Assembly (NCBI RefSeq): GCF_965638725.1
Contig: NC_134962.1
Location: forward strand, 6,145,501 to 6,209,500
Length of the DNA: 64,000 nt
From: Aptenodytes patagonicus
Taxonomy: Eukaryota; Chordata; Aves; Sphenisciformes; Spheniscidae
Direction of reading: 5' to 3'
The notes below the pieces were generated by a model. It made no database searches and was not told where the DNA came from. It saw nothing but the letters and a program-made list of their open reading frames with translations. Position 1 is the first letter of the stretch, and each line of letters starts with the position of its first letter. Made by a program: the position numbers and the translations under genes. Shown here in pieces: positions 24,116 through 36,555 of this stretch.

Positions 24116-27100
24116 TATGCTGATTATTTTTAAAAGGAAACCTAGTATTTGAAATTTATTTATTTATTATGGATCATTTTAAATTGTGGAGAAACGAAGC
24201 AAAAACTTGAACAGAGTTTTCTTAGTTTGTTTCCAGGAAATTAAGAACTTAATATTTACTGATATGAAAAAAGAAACGCACCACTTTTGTGTGAAACATG
24301 ATTACCTTTTTCTTAGCTATCCGTAAAATCCTGAGCTTTTTGTTACTGACACAAGTCAGGAGTAATAAATTATATAAAAGATATGACAGGTAATTATCCT
24401 CCAAGATACTCTCTAAAAAAGATATTTTAATGTATTGTACTATAATGTACCTAGCACATCTCTTCCACAAAATGTAACCTCTATTATGCATTTCCAAAGA
24501 GTAGGAAGTGTGCTTATTCTAAGCTCAGATTTTTCGTATGCTCTCGTCTCTTAAAAAAGAAAAAAAAAACCACCAAGAAGTAACAACCAGACTTTGATCT
24601 ATAATTTCCTGTGCTGTTGCTAAATACACAGTGAAATTTTTGTACTTTTAGAAGGTTTGCTAAGGCTGTGTAATGTTACTTTTGAGATCAGTGTACTGAT
24701 TTAAGAATAACTAAAGCATTAAAGGCTGGAAAAATCTTACACTGGGGATCAGACATAATGATGCTTACTGCTAACCTGCTTTACAACCTTTTGAAGTGAT
24801 GTTGTTCTGAAGAATATGTTGCCTCGTGTTCAGCCAGAATTTTGCATGTTATAGTAAATACAGCTGCATTTGCTTAATGATAAGGAATTAAATTAACTTG
24901 CTATGTTTACTTTTATACTTATCAGATGGTCTGACCCCATCTTATCCTTCTTCTCTGCACATCTGGTGAACTGCCTCCCTAAATGCTGACATACTGTCCC
25001 TAAGCTACAGCGTTGCGTGGTGGCCATCTGAAGCCATGGCAGTTTGTGGATGGTGCAGAGGAAAATGCAGATGCTTCAGAACACCCTTCCTGAACACAAC
25101 CTCCACTTTCTCTGCAAGCCTTGTGCTAGTTGTCCAGTGCTTACCACCATCCTGGGATGTTTTTGGACATTTCATACTCTGTTAGAGCCTGTAAAACCCC
25201 GTGCTCAGTCTGATAAGTGTGTCTTACTTCAAAGGTGGCAACACTACATCTTTCTGCCCTGAGATGAAAAGCTGCCCTGTGGTACTCTTCAGGTTGTATC
25301 AGAGAATTTCCGGTTGGAAATCCTTATGGAAATAAATCCACCACTGAGGCACACAGGAAAGAGCATGCTTTTAATCTCTTTGACCTGTTCTCCGTGTAAC
25401 AGAGCAAGTCTCGAGACGTGTGAGCAGCCTGAAACACTAAGGTCAAAATTAATCTGACAAAAATAATGACCCTTTCCAGTGTTTTGTTTCACTGGTGCAA
25501 CATGAATCAGATTTGTGTTTTTTCACAAAGTTTCTGGTTTTGTTTTGAATTTATTTCTCAATACTGCTGGTCTTTTCCATGTATGATAGAGCAGACTGAA
25601 GGGGCAATGTTTTGTTCACTGGCAATGTGATCAGTTTCACAGCACAATGGTATCATTTTCCAGTACATATTACACTACGGTCCTATGAAATGGCTTGACA
25701 TGCTATGTGAAAACCACAGGAGTCAGGAAGAAGTTAATAGTCTGTGAGTGGGTCTTATCTGTCTTGCTACACTGACACAGTTTCAAGGGGAACTAAATAC
25801 AACACATTTAGGAACCTAATGCAAGAAGTGACCTGGGCTGGGCTTCACATGGGAGTCGAGATTTCTGGTCTGGTTGCCAGTGGCTATGTTAGACTAGCGT
25901 TTGTCGCTTTGGTATTTTGTAGAATGTGGAAGAAACCACAAAGAATCCTTCACTAAAGAGGGTAATTATGTGTGTGAATGGGGAGCCTTAAGTCTCTGAA
26001 AAGAAAAAAAATAATTTACCTCCTCTGTTTTGTAAGGCAAACGATCTCAGAATTAAAGTTAATTCAGGCTCACAGAGTAGCCAACAGCAGGAACTGGAGA
26101 CAGTCATTTTTGCACAAACTTAGGACTGCAGTGGGTATCCATTAGGATAGTCACAGCATGTAACTTTGTAGAAATGTCTCATGCAGAATAGTGATTAAAT
26201 TTATTCCCTAAGTGGCCACCTTTTACAGTAGCTAGATCAATTGGCTATGCACATGCTGTGGTTGCTTTTCATTTTGCTTCTTTCAAAATGTACAGCAACA
26301 CTTGTATGGTGACTGCAATTTGAGTACTGCTACTTATTCAGAATCACCATTACACTATCATTTAATAAAAAATCTTTATTCTCTGATGAAAAATGCATTT
26401 TAAATAAATAATAATCTTTCAACTCTGAGCTCCCTGTAAAATCTCTTAATGAAATTATAAATAGCAAGTGCCAGTTCTATGCCAGTTCTAACAGCACAGA
26501 AAAGAACACATTGTGAAGGAAAACACACCAGGTTTTTGTCACCCAATTTTGTTGTTTATAAAGCAAGTGCTTGTGAGAAAGATAATTCTGATTTCATAGT
26601 TCTTCAACTTAAATACAACTGTCATTTAAGCCTCTGCTATTATTTCATCACATACCCAGGAAAGTATATGCAGGCATACATCCATGATGGCAGTAGATGT
26701 ATGGCTGACTTATTTTCATGTCTTGCTGTGGTGACTGTGTATCAAATACAGTAAAATTTTTGCATATGCAATTCTGAAAGCATCATCCATAATTCCTTTT
26801 TAAAATGAGCCTGTTACCAAAGAACTAGTTTATCTGAAAACAAGTCAAAAGACAAGATGGCTTCATGATATGCATGCCACTTTGCTAACATGAACCTTAG
26901 ACCACCAAAAGTTTTTCGAAAGACTACACCAAATGAAATTTAGATTGAAGCATAGAAGACATCTAAATACACTTGCACCTTGTTTTCAAACTTTGGTTAA
27001 AAATAAACTGCTTAACTTTTTATATATGTTTAGAAACATCCCATTCTGTTCTGACTTGCACAGAAGCACAGGTCTAAGACTTTTATACAGAATTAAAATT

Positions 27101-29615
27101 GTCTTGACTTCTGCTGCATTTTTGAAGTGATTTAATTTTGCTTTGAAGCATTTCCCCAGCATGTGCACTTAGTTTACTAACACTGTCCTGACCTTGGAGA
27201 TGGTGTGATATTTTACGGTGCGCAGTGACATTTATGTGCCCAACTTGGCTCCAATAAATAGGTTAATTTCTGCAAATTAAATGCCAGGTTTGAAACATTA
27301 CAAGGCGATTTAATAATTCTGTATCGGCCTTTTGGATTCACAATTGGGGCAGTTGACTGGGCAGTCCTTTGTCAGCTGCAAATCCACAACTGCTGCACAA
27401 TTTTTTCAGGTATAAAGGGTCAAACTGAAAGTGTTGGGAAAAGAAATACGTTTATAGTTTCACATATTCTTGAACACCAAAACCCCAAATACATGGATCA
27501 ATTAACAACTGACAGATTTATGCTAGAGGAATTAGTTCAAATTTTAGACAATACTCCTTACACATCCCAAATTAGGCTATATCAAAGTATCTCCTGAAGT
27601 AAAGGTACCTTAAATGATGGAAAGCATAAATAAAAAACCTGTTAGTACAGAGTTAATATTTAGACATTGGGAATAAGATTCAGAAATGTCCAACTGTAGA
27701 TGCTGGACAAAGAGTTTATTTTGGTTTTCAAAATCAAACCATGACTCATATGGATTTGGATTTCACTTCATACAAACATCTACTGGATATTAGGTGCCAG
27801 CTTTGGTTCTTTAATACAACATTTTTTAAAAAACAGTGGTCTTGAAGCTCCCCTTTCATTTGGCCTGAATTCATGTAATTTTGTTGCTACTAAATTACAT
27901 ATTAATCTTTACTATACCTGTTTATATAAATCAAACAAGAATAAGAGCATCTATACATGACCTTAAAATAAACTGGAGAACCACGTGATTAAAATAGAGA
28001 TACAAACCTAGCAATGACAAGAAAGCACACTGATTTAAAATATTGTTCTTACAATTACCTTGCTTGTTCAAAGAACAGTTCATACATGTTATAGTTAGTA
28101 GCTAAACTGCAATTTAGCTTAAATTTCCAGAGTCTGACTCCAAGTTATTCTTTATTCTGGTTTTTAAGTAATGTGTCTGAAGTTACTTCTGCTATGTATT
28201 CTCATTCTTGGGTAATCTTTCCAAAGGATATGAGTCACTTCTCCCTTATTTGTAAAGAATATGGAAAAAGTAAAATATTATTATTTTGTGGGCATTTGGA
28301 ATTAGATGTAAAAAAAATAGGTGGGATGTTGATCATTGTGAGTCATTTCTTGGGAAGAAGGAAAGAACAAACACTAGCTGCTGACCTACTGCTATGAAAG
28401 CCAAGGACTTACTGCTGACTCAAGAAGTAGATATTGATAGCTGCAGAATACAAAGGAGATCTTGCAGCAGGATTAAAGAGGAAAGCCTTTCCTCTTTCAT
28501 AAGGAGTTATATGGAGCTGCATGTGTTGATTTCTTGGAGGTTGTTGTTTGTTTAAACAATCTTCTGGTTTAAACACGTTAGCCAACTAGAACTATATCCT
28601 GCAAATAGTTGCTACAACTAAATGAGTCTCCTTCTGAGTTTCCAAAAGTCCTAGCAAATCTTCAGGTAGGTAATGAAGTGCAAGACTGAACTCCATAGCA
28701 CTGAGGTAGCTACACCAGTAACTCCCAGCGCAATCCCCTACTGTTTCCTAGTCTTTCACCAGTCCTGGTTGGTATAAATATTGGTATAAACAAAACTGAA
28801 GCAACATAAATACTTTGTAACACATTTGCATTCTGATCAACTCATTGAAAAAAAAATGGTTTGGTTCCAAAACTTATTTTTGAAAGTGACTTCATTTTGC
28901 TAAATGGCCCTTGTATGCTTTATTTATACCAATCAAGCAGCTGCACTGGGAACTACTCAGTTACTTATGTGTGTAACTACACAAACTACCTGTAAAGTAC
29001 GCACAACACAAAAGACAATGCATTTAACAATTAAGACTTAACTATACTTATGATTTGCCTGTTTTTTTTAAGCTGCAGTGGACACACTATGATGAAGCCT
29101 GATAATTATCTTTTCTGCAGGTGTTTTTTGTTTGTTTGTTGTGTTGTGTTTTGTTGTTTTAACGAGGAAAGCTTCTTTCCAAATGTCAGGATGCAGTTCC
29201 ATGGCAGCTTGAGCCAATTTAAGTCATGCCTGCTACTCTTCTCTGTCTCTTCTCAGCCCCTTTCTGTACAAAAGAGATGTTTTTGTGCTAGCATGGGTGC
29301 TTGAGCAGCTCAATAGTGAGCCAGTTCAGAGTGCTGATTGAAAACTAATTCTAAACACAGATTTCAATACTGGTAAGTGATGAATTGGGAATGAGCAGCG
29401 GGGTAGGATTGTCAGGAACATGGCAGTCTGTATTTATGTTTGAAAAAGCTGCTGTGAAACTGAGTCTGAATGGAGGCTTTCATGGAGAAACAATTATAAA
29501 ACTTTGCTCTGTCATTACAAAATACGTTTTTTAAAAGACTTCGAATAAATATTTTAAAATCATAGTCTTACTAATGCTAATAAAAGTAGTACCTGCTCTG
29601 TGATCTTTATATGAG

Positions 29616-29621
29616 TTTATT
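29616..29621 (-). promoter_or_regulatory. Candidate polyadenylation signal of CIMIP1
   Basis: TTTATT on the plus strand, so AATAAA on the minus strand, about 235 bp after the CIMIP1 stop codon. It is the first canonical hexamer in that direction. Confidence 0.4.
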
Positions 29622-29856
29622 CATTGTTACTTCTAAGTAAACCTGAAACAGTGTTAACAGCTTAGATGCCATAGATTTCAAAAAATCAGTAACAAGTAAA
29701 ATGCTACATTAAAATGTTTGCACTTTACCAAAATGATTGTGGATGTTTACATAAATGATTTTTAAAGCATAAATGTTTAACAGTCCAACAGTCCACTATA
29801 GAATGTTAACTTAGGGGTGCAGATGGATCTATGTGCCTAACTGTTATTTCTTAGTG

Positions 29857-30012
29857 TCAGTCAGAGGGCTCACATGGCCACTTCAAATCCTTAAAAAAGG
29901 TACCTTTGCAGCTTTGGATTTGAAAATCACGTTCAAGTTCCAACCCTGGAACAGCTGCTCTCCAGCCAATAAATCCCTGGGTAGTCTTAGGTACTGGAGG
30001 AGATGGAATCAC
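29857..30012 (-). CDS. CIMIP1: CIMIP1 exon 4 and stop
   Basis: The acceptor is CTTTTATTCTAG. The 51 codons hold VIPSPPVPKTTQGFIGWRAA and the terminal SCKGTFFKDLKWPCEPSD, then TGA. This is the best conserved part of the family. Confidence 0.95.
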   Translation of the reverse strand: MIPSPPVPKTTQGFIGWRAAVPGLELERDFQIQSCKGTFFKDLKWPCEPSD

Positions 30013-33000
30013 CTAGAATAAAAGTAACATATAGAATTCAATGATTAAAAGGTTTTTGACTGTAATTTCTGTCATGCAACATCCTCTTTTGTGCTCTAGT
30101 GTGGATGGAAATGAGAACTTATCAAAAATAGTGGTTTTAAATGCAATCTGATGAATTAATATCCTGAACACACACTGACATTAATGGAAGGAAATAAGAA
30201 CTTTGAAAGATAGCCCAGTTGCATGCAAGTTTGATTTATAATAAAGAATAGTTTATAATTTAAAAAGTCATTAGAATAATTTAGGTCCCATTCTATAGCA
30301 AGGCACAGGGAAAGAGAGAAGTAAAATGAAGTAACTAATTTTCATTTACCACCCTTCTAAAAAAAAAAATCTTTTAGTGCCTAAATTGGTATGTATAACA
30401 GGAAATCAAAAAGCAAAGTTATTGTTTAGTAGTGTATGTTAGCATGCTTTTTTTTTTTTTTTAAGTTTTGCTCAATACCTTTCTAAGGGCTTTACGTTAT
30501 TAGGAGAAGAATTTTATCTTCAGCTTTAGCTTTTTTCCTTACAGAATAATAATAATAATAACCATAATCATAATAATATTTAAAACTAGTTAACTTCTTT
30601 AAAGAGGAGAAATAGCATTTTATACTTGCTATAATGTATTTGGTAGCAATGCAGCTACGGAATAATAGTTTTGTGGCCAAATGCTAAAGATATTACTGAC
30701 CAAGCTGGCTTTTGCATCATGAACTACTTATTTGTTCCACCTTCTTTCTACTTTAAAAGATGGGTAAGCATCAAGTTAATCTGCAACTAATCTAGCTAAA
30801 AAGGAAACCAAACAAAAGCCAACAGCCTCTGTTCACTGACTGCTGTGCTTACTTTGGCTGAATCATCTCAATTGGGCACGTTACATCATTTTAGCATCTG
30901 GGGACTTAGCAGAGAAATACACAGCAAGAGAACAATGTTTCAGTTCTCTTGCCAGAGTTGCTTCACTTTGTTCTTTGGCCAAGATTAGAAAATGTTTATG
31001 ATATTTAGGTGGAGCAGTTCCTCTGAAAAGATAATTTTTATGGCCAAAAGTGCCACCCACTGAGCAGGATAATGAAGGAAATCATGTCCCACTTATTATC
31101 TGGGGGAAGGGACTATGAAGAAGCAATTATTAATCTAACCTAGAGAGAAGAACATATATGGTGACTGTTACCATGAAGGTAAATGTGCGGAAAGACACAT
31201 AGTTCTGAATAAGGACTTAAGAAACTTCACCCTGAATATGTAAAGGGTGACCTAAATCACAGCTAACCCTTATCTTCCTTAGCAAATAAAGATTCTGAGG
31301 TGAAATTGAAACTATGATTCCTGTTTTGTATGCACCAGGCTATGCATGCTACTTTAGCAGCTGATAACTCTCTGCGTGATTTGTTAACACACATACACCC
31401 TCACTGTGCTGAAGCAGAGGTAAACTTGACTGAAATTGGAGGCTTGAGACAAAACTGAAGAACAAGTAGCACTAATGGCAGAAATGCTGCCATTTCATTT
31501 CTCTGCCACACTAAGCACTAGCTCTTAATTTTTGTTTCAATTTAATCTCAGTAAAAGCTTTTACTACTTCCTCACCTTATCTCACCACCCTTGGAATCCT
31601 TTGAAAGCAAGCTAGTTCAGCAAGGAGGAATTTCCAATCTCTTTTGTTTCCTTAATCTTCTGTAAGTGGACTAACCTTCCTTTTTGTTAGCATGTTCTGC
31701 TTCCCCTTTTATGAATATGTTCCTCTCCCAATGTCACTGATTTAGCTGCCTGTATAGTTATCCTGTTCATTGGTGATTCTGACACTGTATATTTATAAAT
31801 CAAACCATCAGTCACATTCCATTCTCATTTCCAGCTGTTTGACAACTTTTAGACTCTGAATATGTGAATATAAATCATATAATATAAAATCAAATAGTTA
31901 TGAATTGGCTCGGTAGAACTGGCTTCTTCTTGCTAATCTAATTTGTGCCACTAAAGAGGACAGTGGCATTGTCTCTGCCAAAAAGACGACTGTCTTAAAT
32001 AAAGCTAGAAAAATGACTGCTTCTTAACCAATAGTTAAAACTGAGAGTTAAGGTTATGATAAGCCTTGAAGTAAGACATGTATGTGCATATTTGAGCAAT
32101 GAATGGTCAGCAGTCATAAATGGCTCTGTGAGCACTCTTCTGTACTAAGCTGTACAGCTGACTGTTCTGTTACTAGATGTCACAGAGGAGTGCATGGGGG
32201 AGGTGCTTTACAGAAAGATGATTATGTACAGTGAAAGCTCTGTGAACTAACAACCATATCCAAAGGGCAATTCCTTGTCTTAAATGAATGCTTTTAAAGC
32301 ATTGCTCGGGTTGCAAATACAATTTACTTTGACCTTTAATTAAAGGCCCACCTCTACAAGACAACTGATTTTTAGAGCTTGTGTGGTTTCTTAAGACAGA
32401 TATTGCTGTATTGCAATTTAAAAATCTCATCTTCTAACCTTAATGTATTTTTCCACAGGTGTCACAGGTCGAACCTGCAGATGTTCTGGAAGCTGTATCT
32501 TGGGCTTTGTATTTTCTTTCTTTTCATCTTCAATCAACTAAAACCAAAACATCAACATTAAAAATTGGACTCTTTATCTTTTGAAATATGCTGTAATATC
32601 TGATCTCTATACCATTCCCCTCATCGTTGCATCTGAACTCCCTGTTCTTTCCATCTAAAACAGGACTACTTATTGCAGTGCTTTGGAAATTATTGTAATG
32701 TACTTTTTGGTTTCAGAAAGTGATGTAATTCTGAATTTCACATGAAAGGCTAAATATTGCTGAGTGATTCCAACTCTCTTAACTACACCACTAGTCCAAA
32801 AAGGGCTAGAAATATATCTTGTATATATCTTATATGACCACAAAACAAAGATTAAGAAATGCTAAATACACATGTTCACCAACAGTAACAATGGATAGTT
32901 TGTCAACTTTTCGGCTGTAGATCTATTAGTACTGTGCAAAGGTGGTATGTGTGACAGACCACAGTTATCAAGGATAGATGTTGAAGCCCAGAGGACCAAA

Positions 33001-34491
33001 GCTTTCAAAGGTGCTAACTTAGATGCCTACAGGAATTTTCAAAAAATCCTAGAACAGATTAAGTACTTCTAGCCCCATGGAAAGTACATTTATAACTATT
33101 CAGGGGCTGCATCAATCCTGTTCTTTAGCAATGAAATACTGTGATTCCAAATGTAACATTATGTGCTACTATATTCTAATATCTAAACATCACATCTCTC
33201 CAAATATTTTCGTTTGTTGTAAATTCCCCCACTGAAAATTTAATTAGCTAGAACCTTTTCCCCTTCATTTTTAAACTACCATATGGATAGACAAAGGGGA
33301 AATATTCTCCTGTCAGTGTGCATCTAGTACTTGTTAACCCTACTGGGAGTCATGTTTCTCAAGAGAAATATATCAGAATATGCATAGCATATAAATTACC
33401 ACTTGCCATATTTTATTCAGAGGAAAACTGAAACTTTGAACCCATCTTAAAAGCAGTGCATTTGTTACCTCGGAACCTAGCTTAGTAAAGCATACTCAGT
33501 ACTTTTCTAGTCTTCTGTGCTCTCATAATTTTGTGATCAGATAAATTTGTGTACAAGTATATTTCATGTGTTGCTTATATGCCATTCAATTTTACCTCCT
33601 CAGGAGGTGTTTTCAAGAATCCCCATTTGTGAGACCATCTTCTTGCAGCTTCTAGTTCACTTTCAATGTATTTTTTCCTGAAACAGAGAAATATTTAAGA
33701 TGATTTTGAAAGTTTTCATTAAAAAAAAAACCAATGCAAACCCAACTACTAATATCACAAAGCAGAGCACTTTAGCATGAATCTTTAGACCTTTACCTCA
33801 AAACAGCAAGTTTATATATGAGTTAACAATTGTCTGACTCGGAGGTAATGGGGAAATATTTTCCATAGGTTGGAAGTACATGTGAATGCACTTCCTTGCA
33901 AATTACGTTTATGTTAGGAATTGGAGGTCACATAAGCTGTGACTTATTTTTTGAAAAACTTGAAAAGTAAGCACCAATGTCCTTTGATACATACTTTCAT
34001 TTACTATTGACAGATGAAACGACCCTTTGTCCCCCGCTCTGCCCCGGCCCTACTCCCCATTCCTCACACCCAGAGCGGGGATGGAGGGCAACACTGGAGC
34101 ACGTACATGGGCAGCGCTGGCTGCTTCGGGTCGGTCACTCACTGCTTTGCCTGTCCAGCTCAGGGCTGTGCCACTTGGGTGTACAAAAAACCTGGGGCTT
34201 TTTGCAGAGGGAAGGCTTCTGAATGACCGCACACACACTTTACAAACACACGTGAAGTGAACATATGAACAAATTCTTTCAGCTTCCGCCCGTCTGAAAG
34301 CGGGTGCTGAGCGCGGAGGTGTCGGGGGAGGCTGCTTTGGGCGGGAGGGGAAGGGAAGGAGGCGGCCGGAGAGAAGCAATAGAGGAGGCCCAGGGCCGTC
34401 GGCTGTGAGGGGAGGGCTGGGGCCGTTACCAGCAGTTGTCCCGCGCTACGAAGTTGCACGACTGCGCCAGGTCGGTGCGCCGGTGCGCCAT
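29857..34491 (-). CDS. CIMIP1: CIMIP1 (C20orf85), ciliary microtubule inner protein 1, complete in four exons
   Basis: Exons 34430-34491, 33596-33677, 32439-32537 and 29857-30012 join exactly in phase (62+82+99+156 bp) to give 132 residues and a stop, close to the ~137 of the human protein. Recognisable blocks are SCNFVARDNCW near the N-terminus, RWSHKWGFLKTPPEEL in exon 2 and PEHLQVRPVTPVEKYIKV across exons 3-4. Exon 4 has SPPVPKTTQGFIGWR and the closing SCKGTFFKDLKWP. The family is a small, globular-free protein that lies inside the lumen of axonemal doublet microtubules in motile cilia (formerly LLC1). The start ATG has a strong context (GAC ATG G) and lies in a CpG island. An RFX X-box 66 bp upstream fits cilia-specific expression. 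All splice sites are GT/AG. No defect seen. It is convergent with ANKRD60. Confidence 0.95.
32439..32537 (-). CDS. CIMIP1: CIMIP1 exon 3
   Basis: The acceptor is TTTTGGTTTTAG and the donor ATTAAG|GTTAGA. It has 33 whole codons, including TKPKIQLPEHLQVRPVTPVE. Confidence 0.95.
33596..33677 (-). CDS. CIMIP1: CIMIP1 exon 2
   Basis: The acceptor is CTCTGTTTCAG and the donor GAGGAG|GTAAAA. It encodes KKYIESELEAARRWSHKWGF and then LKTPPEE, the family's W..NWGFL.TPFEEL block. Confidence 0.95.
34430..34491 (-). CDS. CIMIP1: CIMIP1 exon 1 (coding part)
   Basis: It encodes MAHRRTDLAQSCNFVARDNC plus the first two bases of a Trp codon. The donor is CTG|GTAACG. It is the only CIMIP1 exon in GC-rich DNA. 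Confidence 0.92.
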
Positions 34492-34556
34492 GTCCCCCGG
34501 CGGGCAGCGGCCGGCCTGCGCCGCGGGGCCGAGCGCCGGGCCCTCGCGGCTTGGGC

Positions 34557-34569
34557 GTTGCTGGGCGAC
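34557..34569 (-). promoter_or_regulatory. RFX X-box upstream of CIMIP1
   Basis: The minus strand reads GTCGCC-C-AGCAAC, an exact fit to the X-box consensus GTNRCC(N0-3)RGYAAC bound by RFX factors, which drive motile-cilium genes. It lies 66 bp before the CIMIP1 start codon, inside the CpG island, where functional X-boxes are usually found. Confidence 0.7.
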
Positions 34570-36526
34570 GGCAGCGGAGGCGGTGCTCGTGCGGGCGGCG
34601 GTTACAAAAGGGCGGGAAGGAGAGGCGTGTGCTCTCTCAGGCGATGGTTTTCTCTGGCGGCGGCCCCTTCGCTTCTTTGTCCTTCTGTCGTCCCCCACGC
34701 TGGCGAGTAGCCCTCCTGGAGTGATACCGTAACCGTGTCTCTCAGGTGAAAGGCTGAAAGTGCCCATTCTGGGTTTTCTTTAGGGCCCTCAGGAAACTAG
34801 GGAAAGTGTATGTTGTCAGTAATTTTTTGGGGTGGTTGGTTTTTTAAATGTTATTCAGTAGGAAAACAAGTCTGGATTAAGCTGGTGAAAAGCTATTACC
34901 TTGCTTGAGGAGTTAGCCATATTTCAGAGGAAGAGGTGTTGTCTAAACTCTATAACTTACTGATTAGCTAGGCTCACCTTAGCAGAAAACAAATAGTTGG
35001 ACACCTTTCTGGATACTGAGTTGTTAAGAGTCTATTTTAAACCTGGACGAGGGAGTTGTTCAACAGCCAAAATCTTGCAGTTTGTAATGGACATGAAAAA
35101 TGGTTGAAGGATGCTGGTTTTTTATTTTGATAAGAATCAGCTTGTTAACATGTCCAAAGCTCAGACCGTATGTGCTATGATGGGTGTTTGCTTCTGTTTC
35201 CTAGTTTTTTAACCTTCTGTCTCCTGTTCCTAGGTCCTCTTGATATAGACCAAAATTACCTTTTGGCAATTGTAGTGGGAAATAACATCGGTCTTGTGAC
35301 ATACAGTGTCTTTCTGATCTCTTTTTTTGGTAGATGTTGTTCTTTACAAACTACGTGCTAATATTAGAAGTTCTGAGAAAGACCTCAACATACTTTATGG
35401 GTTATATGTGAGAACCCAAAAAATATTTACAGCTTGTAAAAAGTTCACTGTGTTCCAATATGTTAATATTTTTGGCTCTTGATCAATTTTTTTTGTAATT
35501 TTATTTTCTTGCAGTTGCTTTATAAAACATTTGAACAATGAATGTAGCCAACTGGCTCTTTGCCCTTCTGGGTTTAAATAGTTCCCTGACCCCTTTCTTT
35601 TTGTCTGGAAACTGGGTTGTGCAAACACACTGTAAATAGTTAATGTGACTTTTTCACACCATTGGACAGTTGTTATCCTTATTATAAAATAAATGCAGAA
35701 AGGTTTTGACCTAAGCTGAGTGGTTTATAGGTAGTGTGTTTGAATGCTTAATTGCTAGCTTTTTATTTGATTTTTTTATAGAACAAAGGATCTAAAGGCC
35801 TTAAATGTTTGAGTATGAGAAGACTATATACATTTATTAGTTGTTTTAGAAGTACTAAGAACCTCTAAGTAAGAGGAGAAAAAAGATTCCTTCTGTAGTC
35901 CTGAAATAGCAATTAATACTGCTCTTCTGGGTCTCTAAAAATCATTAAACTATCAACAAATAGAATATTTCACTTACATGCCATTTCTTGATTCTCTAAT
36001 TGATAATTAGACTAGCAATTAAATCAGCTGGGTCTTCTATCACACCCATAAATGCTTACTCATTGTCCTACTTAATTAACCCCTGCTGCTTAGTCACATT
36101 TATCGCAGGAGCCCTCTTACTACAGCCTGGATGCTTTCTGTGAAGAAAGTAATTTGTTAATGAAAACAATCAAATTCATAGTTTACTATGTGTCAGGATT
36201 TAAACTGCAGTAGCATTTGTCAAGAGAGAATGAAACTTCTTATACTAACATTGTGAAAATTGGATTTTATAATGTTCAGTCTTTCTCTTTTTGTACTTAA
36301 CTGAATTATTTTTCAGATGAGGGAATGCAGTAAACGAGTAGTTAGTTTTAGGTCTTACTAGGTTCCTCTGAGCACAGGACAATATTAGAATTGCACTTGC
36401 ACTATGAGAAAAGAAATAAAATAGGATTTTAATGAGCTAATAACTATACTGAATGACTTAGGGATAGAGGTCCATTGAGATTCAAAAGTAATTTGCTGAA
36501 AGTCTGGATCTTGTAGCTACATGCAG

Positions 36527-36555
36527 CAGCATTTGTCATCACATGACAAATGCTG
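36527..36555. repeat. Perfect hairpin, 13-bp arms, 3-base loop
   Basis: CAGCATTTGTCAT, loop CAC, then the exact reverse complement ATGACAAATGCTG. No flanking duplication or coding sequence suggests a transposon. Confidence 0.85.

Larger units (their letters stand above)
17701..29600. other. Intergenic DNA between ANKRD60 and CIMIP1, part 2
   Basis: About 12 kb, AT-rich, with no exon chain I can support on either strand. The open frames are short and lack splice sites. Bases about 24010-24115 (GGAAAGTAGGACTGGAAGGAATTTC... CTGCCTCTGGCAG) look like a very old minus-strand CR1 end. There is a perfect hairpin at 19562-19588 and an imperfect one near 21107-21132. Confidence 0.4.
34280..34740. promoter_or_regulatory. 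CpG island at the CIMIP1 promoter
   Basis: Dense CG dinucleotides (for example GCGCGGAGGTGTCGGGGG, CGGCGGTTAC, GCGCCGGGCCCTCGCGGC) in otherwise AT-rich DNA. It covers CIMIP1 exon 1 and about 250 bp upstream, and is the only clear island in the window. Long open frames on both strands here are a by-product of GC richness. A divergent plus-strand transcript from the same island is possible but unseen. Confidence 0.85.

Noticed and set aside
34405..34767. Four overlapping ~100-codon frames on both strands at 34.4-34.8 kb
   Set aside because: GC-rich CpG-island sequence has few stop codons. Only the 62 bp that match CIMIP1 exon 1 are supported.
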